Assembly: GCA_002361955.1 (NCBI GenBank)
Contig: DESK01000052.1
Location: forward strand, 20,023 to 84,022
DNA: 64,000 nt
Direction: 5' to 3'
Origin: Lachnospiraceae bacterium UBA3316
Lineage (GTDB): Bacteria; Bacillota; Clostridia; Lachnospirales; Lachnospiraceae
The notes under the pieces are model-generated. The model worked only from the letters and a program-made list of their open reading frames with translations, did no database searches and was not told the DNA's origin. Of this stretch, positions 1-8,827 are shown piece by piece. The translations under genes and the position numbers were made by a program. Every line of letters starts with the position of its first letter. The stretch's first letter is position 1.

Positions 1-1
1 G

Positions 2-586
2 CCGCCCAGGATCGCGCCTACCCAGGTGGTGGTGATTCCCATTCAGCAGAAGAAGGAGGGAGTCCTTGACAAGGCCAATGAGATCACCTGCGCCCTCGGG
101 GCAGCGGGCATACGCACCAGGCTGGATGACTCTGATAAGAGTCCGGGCTGGAAGTTCTCCGAACAGGAGATGAGGGGCTTCCCCCTGCGTGTGGAGCTGG
201 GACCCAAGGATATCGCCGCAGGGCAGGCAGTGATCGTGCGCAGAGACACGAGGGAAAAGCTCGTCGTTGCCATCGGAGAGCTGGCGGAAAAGGTGCAGGA
301 GACGCTGGATACCATGCAGAAGGATATGCTGGAGAGAGCCAGGGCTCACAGGGACGCCCACACCTACACGGCGGCGAACCTGGAGGAGATGAAGGACATC
401 GCGGATCACAAGCCCGGATTTATCAAGGCGATGTGGTGCGGCTGCCAGGCCTGCGAGGACGCGATGAAGGAAGAGGTAGGCGTGACCTCCCGCTGCATTC
501 CCTTTGAGCAGGAAAAAATCTCCGATACCTGCGTATACTGCGGAAAGCCCGCGAAGAAGATCGTGTATTGGGGCAAGGCATATTAA
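2..586 (+). CDS. proS: Prolyl-tRNA synthetase, C-terminal part (cut by window edge)
   Basis: This is the last 194 codons of a class II prolyl-tRNA synthetase, which charges tRNA-Pro in the cytosol. The reading frame is open from base 2, so the start lies outside the window. The visible part holds the anticodon-binding domain ([11 protein letters not shown] near the left edge, then [21 protein letters not shown]) and the zinc-binding C-terminal domain typical of the short archaeal/eukaryal-type ProS (cysteines in WCGCQACED and CVYCGKP, ending in a C-terminal Tyr). [10 protein letters not shown] is also characteristic of this type. The identification is firm. It appears to end its own unit, because a new strong promoter follows about 75 bases downstream. 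Confidence 0.95.
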   Translation, partial: PPRIAPTQVVVIPIQQKKEGVLDKANEITCALGAAGIRTRLDDSDKSPGWKFSEQEMRGFPLRVELGPKDIAAGQAVIVRRDTREKLVVAIGELAEKVQETLDTMQKDMLERARAHRDAHTYTAANLEEMKDIADHKPGFIKAMWCGCQACEDAMKEEVGVTSRCIPFEQEKISDTCVYCGKPAKKIVYWGKAY

Positions 587-660
587 GCCCGGCCCGGCGG
601 CTGTAACCTCTCTTACGGGAAAACGCTTAAGGTAAAACACCGTATATAGAAGAAAAACAG

Positions 661-689
661 TTGACAAAAAAAATGATACAGCGTATTAT
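661..689 (+). promoter_or_regulatory. Sigma-A promoter of the liv operon
   Basis: TTGACA (661-666), a 17-base spacer and TATTAT (684-689). An alternative TATAAT (687-692) would give a 20-base spacer. Transcription should start near 696-700, leaving a leader of about 150 bases before the livJ start codon. Confidence 0.75.
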
Positions 690-812
690 AATTTCCAAGA
701 TTTCGAGAAAGCAGAGAAGTCTTGGAAATTCGCTTTCTATGCGGGTTTGCGCTGTTCGGCAGAGGTTTGGAAAGGTATTTTTGGCATCGGAGGGCCGGAG
801 GAGAAACAGCGC
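690..812 (+). promoter_or_regulatory. Structured 5' leader of livJ: two inverted repeats
   Basis: A perfect 11-base inverted repeat (AATTTCCAAGA at 690-700 and its complement at 720-730) straddles the expected transcription start. A second long-range pair (GCGCTGTT at 749-756 with AACAGCGC at 805-812) closes a stem in the leader. The first could be an operator or a 5' mRNA stem; the second can only be mRNA structure. No leader peptide rich in Leu, Ile or Val is seen. The regulatory role is inference. Confidence 0.4.
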
Positions 813-848
813 GTAGGGCGGAAAAACATAAGAAGGAGGAAAAATATT

Positions 849-2033
849 ATGAAAAAACTTAAGCAGGCAGCAGCATTACTGGCAGCAGCTTCTATGGTAG
901 TAGCTTCCCTGGCAGGATGCGGCAACAAAACAGCAGAAACTGCAGCGCCGGAGGAGGCGCAGGGTTCAGCAGAAGGCACATGGAAGATCGGCGGTATCGG
1001 GCCCACCACAGGCGGCGCGGCTGTATATGGCCTCGCAGTTAAGAATGCCATGGAGCTGGCTACAAAGGAGATCAACGAGGCAGGCGGAATCAACGGACAT
1101 CAGGTTGAGATCTCTTTTGAGGATGACGAGCATGATGCTGAGAAATCCGTAAACGCCTACAACTCCCTGAAGGACTGGGGTATGCAGATGCTGGTTGGTA
1201 CGGTTACATCCGCACCCTGTACCGCAGTTGTTGAGAAAACACATGAAGATAATATGTTCCATCTTACACCGTCAGGTTCCGCAGTAGAGAGCATTAAATA
1301 TGACAACGCGTTCCGCGTATGCTTCTCTGACCCGAACCAGGGTGTTGCTTCCGCTCAGTATATCGGTGAGAACGGACTGGCTTCTAAGGTAGCCGTTATT
1401 TACGACAGCTCCGATGTATATTCTTCCGGAATCTACGAGAAGTTCGCAGGCGAGGCCGCAAACCAGGATTTCGAGATCGTAGCAGCTGAGGCATTTACGG
1501 CAGACAACAAGACAGATTTTTCTGTACAGCTTCAGAAGGCAAAAGACGCAGGGGCGGAGATGGTATTTCTTCCGATCTACTATACAGAGGCTTCCCTGAT
1601 CCTGAAGCAGGCCAGCACCATGGGATTTGCGCCCAAGTTCTTTGGCTGTGACGGATTGGACGGACTTTTGGCTGTAGAAAACTTTGACACTTCTCTGGCA
1701 GAGGGCGTTATGCTGCTGACACCGTTCGCGGCAGATGCTGACGACGACATGACGAAGAAATTCGTGGCAGCCTTCGAAGAGAACTACAAGGATACACCGA
1801 ACCAGTTCGCAGCGGACGCTTACGATGCGATGTACACCATCAAGGCAGCTGTAGAAAAGGCAAATATTACACCGGATATGAGCGTATCTGATCTCTGCGA
1901 CGCGATGAAGACGGCTATGACAGAGATTACAGTAGAAGGCCTGACAGGAACCATCACATGGACAGCTGACGGCGAGCCGGATAAGGACCCGAAGGCAGTT
2001 GTGATTGAGGGCGGCGCTTATAAGGCAATGTAA
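849..2033 (+). CDS. livJ: Branched-chain amino-acid ABC transporter, substrate-binding lipoprotein
   Basis: This is the extracytoplasmic receptor of a LIV-I type importer, delivering leucine, isoleucine, valine or a related compound to the LivHM permease. The 394-residue protein starts at the ATG preceded by AAGAAGGAGG. An upstream in-frame extension from 747 is rejected because it lies in the leader and would bury the signal peptide. Residues 1-24 are a lipoprotein signal with lipobox LAGC (Cys24). The rest is a periplasmic-binding fold type I (Peripla_BP_6 family): WKIGGIGPTTGGAAVYG near the N-terminus, then VEISFEDDEHDAEKSVNAYN. It is first in a five-gene operon, followed by a terminator-like hairpin that would allow it to be made in excess over the permease genes. 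The exact ligand cannot be read from sequence. Confidence 0.92.
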   Translation: MKKLKQAAALLAAASMVVASLAGCGNKTAETAAPEEAQGSAEGTWKIGGIGPTTGGAAVYGLAVKNAMELATKEINEAGGINGHQVEISFEDDEHDAEKSVNAYNSLKDWGMQMLVGTVTSAPCTAVVEKTHEDNMFHLTPSGSAVESIKYDNAFRVCFSDPNQGVASAQYIGENGLASKVAVIYDSSDVYSSGIYEKFAGEAANQDFEIVAAEAFTADNKTDFSVQLQKAKDAGAEMVFLPIYYTEASLILKQASTMGFAPKFFGCDGLDGLLAVENFDTSLAEGVMLLTPFAADADDDMTKKFVAAFEENYKDTPNQFAADAYDAMYTIKAAVEKANITPDMSVSDLCDAMKTAMTEITVEGLTGTITWTADGEPDKDPKAVVIEGGAYKAM

Positions 2034-2050
2034 TCAAAATCCACTAAAGG

Positions 2051-2083
2051 AGGGCTGCGTAAGGCGGCCCTTTCTTTGTTTTT
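2051..2083 (+). terminator. Intrinsic terminator or attenuator between livJ and livH
   Basis: An 8-bp stem (AGGGCTGC / GCGGCCCT, one G-U pair) with a 5-base loop, then TTTCTTTGTTTTT. Because livHMGF follow in the same direction, it likely acts as a partial terminator that raises livJ relative to the rest. Confidence 0.75.
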
Positions 2084-2098
2084 ACGAAAAACTATAGA

Positions 2099-2148
2099 TT
2101 GAACTGAAAAGGGATAGTATGCTATACTGTAACAGTTCAGGTAACTGT
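2099..2148 (+). promoter_or_regulatory. Second promoter, upstream of livH, with a small palindrome
   Basis: TTGAAC (2099-2104), 18-base spacer, extended -10 TGC-TATACT (2120-2128). Just downstream lies ACAGTT-N5-AACTGT (2132-2148), a possible operator at the transcription start. Confidence 0.6.
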
Positions 2149-2182
2149 GACGTTATCCTAAAAATATGTAGAGGGGTGCGAT

Positions 2183-3067
2183 ATGAGTTTTATTTCTTAT
2201 TTAATTAATGGCATCAGCCTTGGCAGTGTCTACGCGATCATTGCCCTAGGCTACACGATGGTGTACGGAATCGCCAAGATGCTGAATTTCGCCCATGGAG
2301 ATGTAATCATGGTAGGCGGATATGTGGTGCTCACCATCGTGACCGGCATGGGTCTTTCGCCCATGGTGGGAATTCTGGCGGCCGTTGTGGCCTGTACGGT
2401 ACTCGGCGTAGTCATCGAGCGTGTAGCTTACAAACCGCTGCGAAACGCCGCGTCGTCCCTAGCAGTGCTGATCACGGCGATCGGCGTAAGCTATCTTTTG
2501 CAGAACGTAGCTCTTTTGATTTTCGGCGCGGACACAAAGTCCTTTACCTCAGTGGTTTCTGTTCCGGCTGTTGTGCTGGCAGGGGGAGCCCTCACGATTT
2601 CCGGCGAGACGATCGTGACGATCCTGGCCTGTATCGTGATCATGGTGGGACTTACCTTGTTTATCAATAAATCCAAGGCAGGGCAGGCGATGCTTGCCGT
2701 ATCCGAGGATAAAGGCGCCGCCCAGCTGATGGGCATCAATGTAAATGGAACGATCGCCCTGACGTTCGCCATTGGTTCGGCTCTTGCGGCTGTGGCCAGC
2801 GTGCTGTTATGCTCCGCTTACCCGTCCCTGACGCCGTATACAGGCGCTATGCCTGGTATCAAGGCCTTTGTGGCAGCCGTGTTTGGCGGTATCGGTTCCA
2901 TTCCGGGGGCTATGATCGGCGGTATTCTGCTGGGTGTGATCGAGATCCTCGGAAAAGCGTATATTTCTTCCCAGATGGCAGACGCCATCGTGTTCGCTGT
3001 ACTGATTGTGGTGCTTCTGGTGAAGCCTACAGGTATTCTGGGCAAACAGGTACAAGAGAAAGTGTAG
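2183..3067 (+). CDS. livH: Branched-chain amino-acid ABC transporter permease LivH
   Basis: Integral-membrane subunit of the LIV importer, 294 residues, which pairs with LivM to form the channel. The N-terminus (NGISLGSVYAIIALGYTMVYG, then NFAHGDVIMVGGYV) is the hallmark of LivH/BPD_transp_2 proteins. About eight hydrophobic segments run through the protein, and the conserved cytoplasmic-loop region (AVSEDKGAAQLMGINV, residues about 170-190) contacts the ATPases. The ATG follows GAGGGG. It lies between livJ and livM, and the next reading frame opens almost directly after its stop. Confidence 0.93.
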   Translation: MSFISYLINGISLGSVYAIIALGYTMVYGIAKMLNFAHGDVIMVGGYVVLTIVTGMGLSPMVGILAAVVACTVLGVVIERVAYKPLRNAASSLAVLITAIGVSYLLQNVALLIFGADTKSFTSVVSVPAVVLAGGALTISGETIVTILACIVIMVGLTLFINKSKAGQAMLAVSEDKGAAQLMGINVNGTIALTFAIGSALAAVASVLLCSAYPSLTPYTGAMPGIKAFVAAVFGGIGSIPGAMIGGILLGVIEILGKAYISSQMADAIVFAVLIVVLLVKPTGILGKQVQEKV

Positions 3068-3076
3068 GTGACGGCC

Positions 3077-4159
3077 ATGAAGACAAAGAAAATAAATATG
3101 AATAAAACGACAAAGAGCAATCTGATTACATATGGTCTCGTTATTGTTGCCTTCGCGGTTATGCAGGTGCTGATGGCTACGGGAAATGTATCCAGCCTGA
3201 TGAAGGGCCTTCTGGTACCCCTGTGTACCTACGCGATCCTGGCAGTATCCTTAAATCTGGTGGTAGGTATCTTAGGGGAGCTGAGCCTGGGCCATGCAGG
3301 CTTCATGTGCGTGGGCGCTTTTTCCAGCGCATTCTTTTCCAAATGCATGGTGGATGTGATCCCCGTCTCCGGCCTTCGCTTTTTCCTGGCGATCCTGGTA
3401 GGCGCCGGGGTGGCGGCAGTGTTTGGTATTCTGATCGGTATCCCTGTGCTGCGGTTAAAGGGCGACTATCTGGCGATCGTGACGCTGGCTTTCGGCGAAA
3501 TCATAAAGAACCTGATCAATGTATTTTTTATAGGAAAGGACAGCAAGGGCTTTCATTTTTCCATGAAAGACGCCATGTCCCTGCATATGGAGGCTGACGG
3601 GCAGGTGATTGTAAACGGCCCCCAGGGTATCACAGGCACACCCAACGACTCTACGTTTTTGATCGGCATCATACTGCTGCTGATTACACTGTTTATCGTG
3701 CTGAACCTGATCCACTCCAGGGCGGGACGGGCGATCATGTCCATCCGCGACAACCGCATTGCGGCGGAGTCGGTGGGTATCAATATCACAAAATATAAGA
3801 TGATGGCCTTTACCATCTCCGCGTCCCTGGCAGGCGTGGCGGGCGTACTCTACGCCCACAACCTGGCGACGCTCTCCGCCCAGCCGAAAAACTTCGGTTA
3901 CAATATGTCGATCATGATTCTGGTGTATGTGGTTCTTGGCGGTATCGGAAATATCAGGGGATCCATGATCGCGGCGGTGATATTGACGCTGCTTCCGGAG
4001 CTTCTGCGTTTCCTGAGCGATTACCGTATGCTGATCTACGCGATCGTGCTGATCGCTATGATGCTCTTTAACTGGAGCCCCAAGTCCCTGGAGCTGAGGG
4101 AGAGATATTCTCCGAAGCGCCTGTTAAAGGCGAGACGTGAAGCAAAGGAGGGCAAATAA
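3077..4159 (+). CDS. livM: Branched-chain amino-acid ABC transporter permease LivM
   Basis: Second membrane subunit of the LIV importer, 360 residues from the ATG at 3077, which has AGGTG five to six bases upstream. A GTG at 3068 is an alternative start three codons longer with a poorer ribosome site. Diagnostic LivM segments are visible: LNLVVGILGELSLGHAGFM (residues about 60-80), RLKGDYLAIVTLAFGEI and MSIRDNRIAAESVGIN, the last being the ATPase-coupling loop. Multiple transmembrane segments occur throughout, and the C-terminus is basic and cytoplasmic. Confidence 0.92.
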   Translation: MKTKKINMNKTTKSNLITYGLVIVAFAVMQVLMATGNVSSLMKGLLVPLCTYAILAVSLNLVVGILGELSLGHAGFMCVGAFSSAFFSKCMVDVIPVSGLRFFLAILVGAGVAAVFGILIGIPVLRLKGDYLAIVTLAFGEIIKNLINVFFIGKDSKGFHFSMKDAMSLHMEADGQVIVNGPQGITGTPNDSTFLIGIILLLITLFIVLNLIHSRAGRAIMSIRDNRIAAESVGINITKYKMMAFTISASLAGVAGVLYAHNLATLSAQPKNFGYNMSIMILVYVVLGGIGNIRGSMIAAVILTLLPELLRFLSDYRMLIYAIVLIAMMLFNWSPKSLELRERYSPKRLLKARREAKEGK

Positions 4160-4161
4160 TT

Positions 4162-4920
4162 ATGGCATTGTTGGAAGTAAAAAATCTGGGCATCTCCTTT
4201 GGCGGCCTCCGGGCTGTGGATGGCTTTAATATTCAGATTGAAAAAGGGCAGCTTTATGGGCTGATCGGCCCCAACGGCGCCGGAAAGACGACGGTGTTTA
4301 ACCTTCTCACAGGCGTCTATAAGCCGAATGAAGGCATTATTACACTGGACGGAAAGAATATCACAGGGAAAAAGACCATAGAGATCAACAAGGAAGGGAT
4401 CGCCAGAACCTTCCAGAATATCCGTCTCTTTAAGGATATGAGCGTTCTGGACAACGTAAAGGTGGGCCTTCACAATAAGCACAGCTACTCTACGATCGAG
4501 GGCATCCTGCGGCTGCCCAAATACCGGAAGGTAGAAAAGGAAATGGATGAGCGGGCCATGGAGCTTCTGAAGGTCTTTGACCTGGACGGCCAGGCGGACC
4601 AGCTGGCTTCCAATCTTCCCTACGGAAAACAGAGGAAGCTTGAGATTGCCAGGGCTTTGGCTACGGAGCCGAAGCTTCTGCTGCTGGATGAGCCTGCCGC
4701 CGGCATGAACCCCAATGAGACCCAGGAACTGATGAATACGATCCATTTCGTGAGAGATGAGTTCCATATGACGATTCTGCTGATCGAGCATGATATGAAG
4801 CTGGTATCGGGAATCTGCGAGCGGCTGACGGTGCTGAACTTCGGCCAGGTGCTGGCAGAAGGCGAGACGAGCGAAGTCCTGAACGACCCGCAGGTAATCA
4901 CCGCGTATCTGGGAGAATAG
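4162..4920 (+). CDS. livG: Branched-chain amino-acid ABC transporter ATP-binding protein LivG
   Basis: One of the two ATPases that power the LIV importer, 252 residues. The Walker A motif GPNGAGKTT is at about residues 36-44, and Walker B LLLLDEPAAGMNP and the switch histidine (LLIEHDMKLV) follow. The signature region reads LPYGKQRKLEIARAL, the divergent LPYG form normal for LivG. The ATG is three bases after the livM stop and follows AAGGAGG. It works as a heterodimer with the next gene product at the cytoplasmic face. Confidence 0.94.
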   Translation: MALLEVKNLGISFGGLRAVDGFNIQIEKGQLYGLIGPNGAGKTTVFNLLTGVYKPNEGIITLDGKNITGKKTIEINKEGIARTFQNIRLFKDMSVLDNVKVGLHNKHSYSTIEGILRLPKYRKVEKEMDERAMELLKVFDLDGQADQLASNLPYGKQRKLEIARALATEPKLLLLDEPAAGMNPNETQELMNTIHFVRDEFHMTILLIEHDMKLVSGICERLTVLNFGQVLAEGETSEVLNDPQVITAYLGE

Positions 4921-4932
4921 GAGGAAAGACGT

Positions 4933-5643
4933 ATGGCAATGCTAGAGATTAAAGATCTGGAGGTATATTACGGAGTTATCCAGGCCATCAAGGGGATTTC
5001 CTTCCAGGTGAACGAGGGGGAGGTTATCGCCCTGATCGGAGCCAATGGCGCGGGAAAAACGACCACGCTTCACGCCATCACCGGCCTGGTTCCGGTGAAG
5101 TCGGGCGAGATTCTCTTCGAAGGGAAAAATGTGGCAAAGATCCCGGGCCATAAGATTGTCTCCATGGGAATGGCCCATGTGCCGGAGGGACGTAGGGTAT
5201 TTGCCCAGCTCAGTGTGTACCAGAACCTGAAGATGGGGGCGTACACCAGAAAAGACAAGGATGAGATCGCCAGGAACCTGGAGATGGTTTACAAAAGGTT
5301 CCCCAGGCTTAAGGAGCGGAGAAACCAGATGGCGGGAACGCTGAGCGGCGGAGAGCAGCAGATGCTGGCCATGGGGCGGGCGCTGATGTCCCAGCCCAAG
5401 ATCATTCTGATGGATGAGCCCTCCATGGGACTTTCACCGATTTTTGTAAATGAGATTTTTGATATCATCAAGGAAGTGAGCGCGGCGGGGACGACGGTGC
5501 TCCTGGTGGAGCAGAACGCCAAGAAGGCCCTCTCCATCGCAGACAGGGCCTATGTGCTGGAGACAGGGAAGATCACGCTCCAGGGGGACGCGAACGAGCT
5601 GATGAATGATGAATCGGTGAAAAAGGCGTACTTAGGAGAATAA
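4933..5643 (+). CDS. livF: Branched-chain amino-acid ABC transporter ATP-binding protein LivF
   Basis: Second ATPase of the LIV importer, 236 residues. Walker A is GANGAGKTT, the signature is LSGGEQQMLAMGRAL, and Walker B is IILMDEPSMGLSP. HVPEGRRVFAQLSVYQNL is a typical LivF Q-loop region. The ATG follows AGGAGG 12 bases after livG. It closes the five-gene transport unit. Confidence 0.94.
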   Translation: MAMLEIKDLEVYYGVIQAIKGISFQVNEGEVIALIGANGAGKTTTLHAITGLVPVKSGEILFEGKNVAKIPGHKIVSMGMAHVPEGRRVFAQLSVYQNLKMGAYTRKDKDEIARNLEMVYKRFPRLKERRNQMAGTLSGGEQQMLAMGRALMSQPKIILMDEPSMGLSPIFVNEIFDIIKEVSAAGTTVLLVEQNAKKALSIADRAYVLETGKITLQGDANELMNDESVKKAYLGE

Positions 5644-5675
5644 ATAAAAAGGAAGTATGAAAAGGAGAAAGCGTA

Positions 5676-6296
5676 ATGGAGAAGGTAATCATTACAATTG
5701 CCAGACAGTACGGAAGCGGCGGAAAGACGATAGGACAGATGCTGGCAAAGGATATGGGGATTCCTTTTTACAGCCGGGAGATCCTGCGGCTGGCCTCTGA
5801 TGACAGCGGCATCAGGGAGGAATTGTTTAACCGGGCGGATGAGAGGCTGCGAAACAATCCTCTGTTCGGCGCTTCAAAGAAGGTGTATAAGGGGGAGCTG
5901 ATCACTCCGGACAAGGGTGATTTCGTCTCCGACGAGAACCTCTTCAATTATCAGGCCAAGGTCATTAAGGAGCTGGCGGACAAGGGCTCTTGCGTAATCG
6001 TGGGGCGCTGCGCCGACTTTGTGCTGAGGGACAGGGACGATATGGTGAGCGTTTTCGTCCACGCGTCCAAGGAGTATTGCATGGCCAGGGCTATGGAGCG
6101 CAATTCTATGACAGAGCGGGAAATGGAAAAATTTATCGCGAAAACGGATAAATACCGCAGCGATTTCTATCATTACTATACCGGAAATGCCTGGAACGAC
6201 GCCAGGAACTACGATCTGTGCCTGAACAGCGGAAAGCTTGGCTTTGAAAAATGCGTGGAGGAAATCAAGGCGTATATTGATGTGAGGTTTCGCTAA
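5676..6296 (+). CDS. Cytidylate-kinase-like family protein
   Basis: A 206-residue P-loop protein of the cytidylate-kinase-like family (AAA_26 type), common in Clostridia. The N-terminus IITIARQYGSGGKTIGQMLA carries the nucleotide-binding loop, and VIVGRCADFVLRDRDD and AMERNSMTEREMEKFI follow. The family is related to CMP kinase, but true substrates of these stand-alone members are not established, so a nucleoside-monophosphate kinase activity is only inferred. It lies 32 bases after livF with a ribosome site (AAAAGGAGA), so it is probably co-transcribed, and a strong terminator follows. The link to amino-acid transport is positional only. Confidence 0.85.
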   Translation: MEKVIITIARQYGSGGKTIGQMLAKDMGIPFYSREILRLASDDSGIREELFNRADERLRNNPLFGASKKVYKGELITPDKGDFVSDENLFNYQAKVIKELADKGSCVIVGRCADFVLRDRDDMVSVFVHASKEYCMARAMERNSMTEREMEKFIAKTDKYRSDFYHYYTGNAWNDARNYDLCLNSGKLGFEKCVEEIKAYIDVRFR

Positions 6297-6325
6297 GAAA
6301 ACAGGTTCAGGATATTCATTTTTAT

Positions 6326-6372
6326 AAAAACTGCCGTGACCGGGGGAGACTCCGGAGAGCGGCAGTTTTTTG
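6326..6372 (+). terminator. Intrinsic terminator of the liv/kinase operon
   Basis: AAAAACTGCCG (6326-6336) pairs with CGGCAGTTTTT (6360-6370), with an inner CCGG/CCGG stem and a run of T at the end. The symmetry (A-run before, T-run after) would let it work in both directions. Confidence 0.92.
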
Positions 6373-6427
6373 TATCACGATTTGGACCATTTATTTTATA
6401 ATATTATACGGGATATAGGATTAATGG

Positions 6428-6456
6428 TTGAAATAGAAAACCCGGTATGCTAAAAT
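6428..6456 (+). promoter_or_regulatory. Promoter of the Ter stress cluster
   Basis: TTGAAA (6428-6433), 17-base spacer, extended -10 TGC-TAAAAT (6448-6456). It decides the start of the first Ter gene: the upstream in-frame ATG at 6447 falls inside this -10 region and cannot be the start. Confidence 0.75.
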
Positions 6457-6518
6457 GGAAAAAATTATCGCAGTCCGGCCACAGCTGGCTGCGTGATGAA
6501 AAACAGAAGGAGCCGCCT

Positions 6519-7757
6519 ATGTATCGGGAAGAACAGCTTGTAAGGATTGCGAAAAGAGAAAATAATACAAAGAGGAGCTATTTGGTGGTAAACCGTCTCC
6601 AGGGGAAACATGTATCGGTGCGCCCTGAGGAGGCGTTTTCTATGTTTGAGGAGCTTGCCGAAGGCATCAGGGCGGCGTGGGGCAAAGAGCGCTTATTGCT
6701 GGTGGGGTTTGCGGAGACGGCCACGGCGATTGGCGCGGCTGCGGCGGTAAAGCTCGGCACCCTCTTTACGCAGACCACCAGGGAGAAGCTCAGAGGAGCA
6801 GAGTATCTGTATTTTTCTGAGGCCCACAGCCATGCGACGGAGCAGAAGCTGGTGAAGGATGGCGTGGATCGGGTGATCGGGAAGGTGGACAGGATTGTCT
6901 TTGTGGAGGATGAGGTCACAACGGGAAATACTATTTTGCAGATTGTGGATATTCTGGAGAGAGAATATCCGGGAAAGGTATCCTTTGGGGTGGCTTCCCT
7001 CTTGAACGGTATGGATGAGGAGGCCCTGGAACGGTACAGGGAGAGAAGGATTCCGCTGTGCTTCCTGGTGAAGACGGATCACGGGAAGTATGGGGAGATC
7101 GCCGCGGGATACCGTGGAGACGGAACCTGCCTGGAGGCCGACGGGCGAAATCCTTTGCAGTCGTGGGGAGAAGCGGCAGAGCAGCCGTCCGGGGCGGTCC
7201 GGGCCTGCGGGGAAAAGCTTGTCTTCCGGCAGATAGAGGTCGGGGGCCTGGTCAATGCCAGGGGCTGTACAGCGGGAGACGTTTACCACAAAGCCTGTGA
7301 AGAGCTGTGGATATCTATCCGGAAAACGGGCTGCCTTGTGGATAAGAGGCGGATTCTCGTGCTGGGCACGGAGGAATTTATGTATCCGGCCCTTTATGTT
7401 GCCGGAAGGATCGAGGAGGCCTGCCGGGAGGCGGGACAGGAAACGGCGGAGAAGCCCATGGAGCAAAGGAAGGGCGTCAGCGTGAGATTTCACGCCACCA
7501 CCCGCAGCCCCATTTTGACGAGTACGGAGGAGGAGTATCCCCTTCATGTCCGGTATGAGCTGCGCAGCCTGTATGAGGGATCCCGCCGGACCTTCGTCTA
7601 TGACCTGGAAAGCTGCGACCTGGCCCTTGTCATCACCGACGCGGAGGAGGTCTGCCCGGAGGGCGTCTACACGCTGGTAAATGCCCTGGCCCGCAGCGGA
7701 AACAGAAACATCCTTCTGGTAAAGTGGAAGGATGAGACAGGGAGGTGGGGCAGATGA
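6519..7757 (+). CDS. Ter-cluster phosphoribosyltransferase with TRSP domain
   Basis: A 412-residue protein of the PRTase_2 + TRSP architecture found in Ter stress operons, predicted to help make a nucleoside-like metabolite. An N-terminal PRTase domain (residues about 20-190) contains the PRPP-binding stretch RIVFVEDEVTTGNTILQIVD. The C-terminal part, with LVNARGCTAGDVYHKACEE and later MYPALYVAGRIEEA and HATTRSPI, fits the TRSP domain. I chose the ATG at 6519 because AGAAGGAG precedes it and the promoter excludes an earlier start. It overlaps the next gene by ATGA, so the two are translationally coupled. The family assignment is strong. The biochemical product is a published prediction for the family, not something the sequence proves. 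Confidence 0.85.
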   Translation: MYREEQLVRIAKRENNTKRSYLVVNRLQGKHVSVRPEEAFSMFEELAEGIRAAWGKERLLLVGFAETATAIGAAAAVKLGTLFTQTTREKLRGAEYLYFSEAHSHATEQKLVKDGVDRVIGKVDRIVFVEDEVTTGNTILQIVDILEREYPGKVSFGVASLLNGMDEEALERYRERRIPLCFLVKTDHGKYGEIAAGYRGDGTCLEADGRNPLQSWGEAAEQPSGAVRACGEKLVFRQIEVGGLVNARGCTAGDVYHKACEELWISIRKTGCLVDKRRILVLGTEEFMYPALYVAGRIEEACREAGQETAEKPMEQRKGVSVRFHATTRSPILTSTEEEYPLHVRYELRSLYEGSRRTFVYDLESCDLALVITDAEEVCPEGVYTLVNALARSGNRNILLVKWKDETGRWGR

Positions 7758-8815
7758 GAAGCTCCTACAGACAAGAGGATGTGACCCTGCTTTTGAAGGA
7801 TATTACAGGGCTGGTAAAGCCCCAGTCCACGGAGGAGCGGGAGAGGCAGATTCAGGCGGGGCGCCATTACTGTGAGATGCTCCCCATTGAATATGTGCCC
7901 ACGGAAAAGTATATGCAGGTCTACACGGAGGCGCTGGAGCATTTTGCCGGTTCCACCGCCCTGGCCGTGGGGAGGATGGCCGACAGGATGCTGGAGGCCA
8001 GGGGAGAAGGGCTCGTGCTTGTGTCCCTGGCCAGGGCGGGAATCCCCATCGGTATTCTGGCAAAGCATTATATTCAGAAAAAATACGGGCTTACCGTTCC
8101 CCACTACGCGGTTTCCATTATCCGGGGCCGGGGAATAGACGGGAATGCCATGAAGTATCTGCTGGACAGATACCGCCCGGAGCAGCTGATGTTTGTGGAC
8201 GGCTGGGTGGGAAAGGGAGCGATCCTGCAGGAGCTGCGAAAGGAGACGGCCCGGTATCCGGGGGTGTCTGCCCAGATTGCCGTGGCGGCGGATCCGGCAG
8301 GGGTCACAGAGCTCTGCGGTACCCATGAGGATATCCTGATCCCCAGCTCCTGCCTGAACTGTACCGTGTCAGGGCTGATCAGCCGTACCTTCCTGCGGGA
8401 CGATATTATTGGGAAGGATGATTTCCATGGGGCAGTGTATTACGGAGAGCTGCGGGAGGCGGATCTGTCCTATGAATTTATTCATAGCATTGAGAAGCAT
8501 TTTCTGGCAGATCAGGGTGAAACGGCGGAAAAGCCCGCCGCTTACCTGCCGGGGGGAGGCCCAGAGGAGGTCAGAAGGCTTGCGGCGGCCTTTGGCGTCC
8601 GGGATTGGAACCTGGTGAAGCCCGGCATCGGCGAGACCACCAGGGTGCTCTTGCGCCGTGTTCCCTGGAAGGTGCTGGTGGATGAGAGATATGGGGAAAG
8701 CCCGGAGCTGGCCCATATTTTTCGCCTTGCCCAGGAAAAGGGGGTGCCTGTGGAAAGCTATCCACTGCGCCATTACAAATGCTGCGGCCTGATAAAAAAG
8801 CTGGCGGACACATAA
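7754..8815 (+). CDS. StiP-family protein (PRTase with PELOTA-type RNA-binding domain)
   Basis: This 353-residue protein belongs to the group annotated as cysteine protease StiP family, better described as PRTase_1 followed by a PELOTA_1 domain. The central part (LVLVSLARAGIPIGILAKHYI, YAVSIIRGRGIDGNAMKYLLDRY, MFVDGWVGKGAI) is the phosphoribosyltransferase core. The C-terminal segment (KVLVDERYGESPELAHIFRLA, then VPVESYPLRHYKCCGLIK) is the PELOTA-like domain. Start ATG 7754 overlaps the previous stop by four bases and follows GGAGGTG. In Ter clusters the two PRTases are always neighbours, which supports a joint role in the metabolite pathway. Confidence 0.85.
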   Translation: MRSSYRQEDVTLLLKDITGLVKPQSTEERERQIQAGRHYCEMLPIEYVPTEKYMQVYTEALEHFAGSTALAVGRMADRMLEARGEGLVLVSLARAGIPIGILAKHYIQKKYGLTVPHYAVSIIRGRGIDGNAMKYLLDRYRPEQLMFVDGWVGKGAILQELRKETARYPGVSAQIAVAADPAGVTELCGTHEDILIPSSCLNCTVSGLISRTFLRDDIIGKDDFHGAVYYGELREADLSYEFIHSIEKHFLADQGETAEKPAAYLPGGGPEEVRRLAAAFGVRDWNLVKPGIGETTRVLLRRVPWKVLVDERYGESPELAHIFRLAQEKGVPVESYPLRHYKCCGLIKKLADT

Positions 8816-8827
8816 GGAGACGGATGG

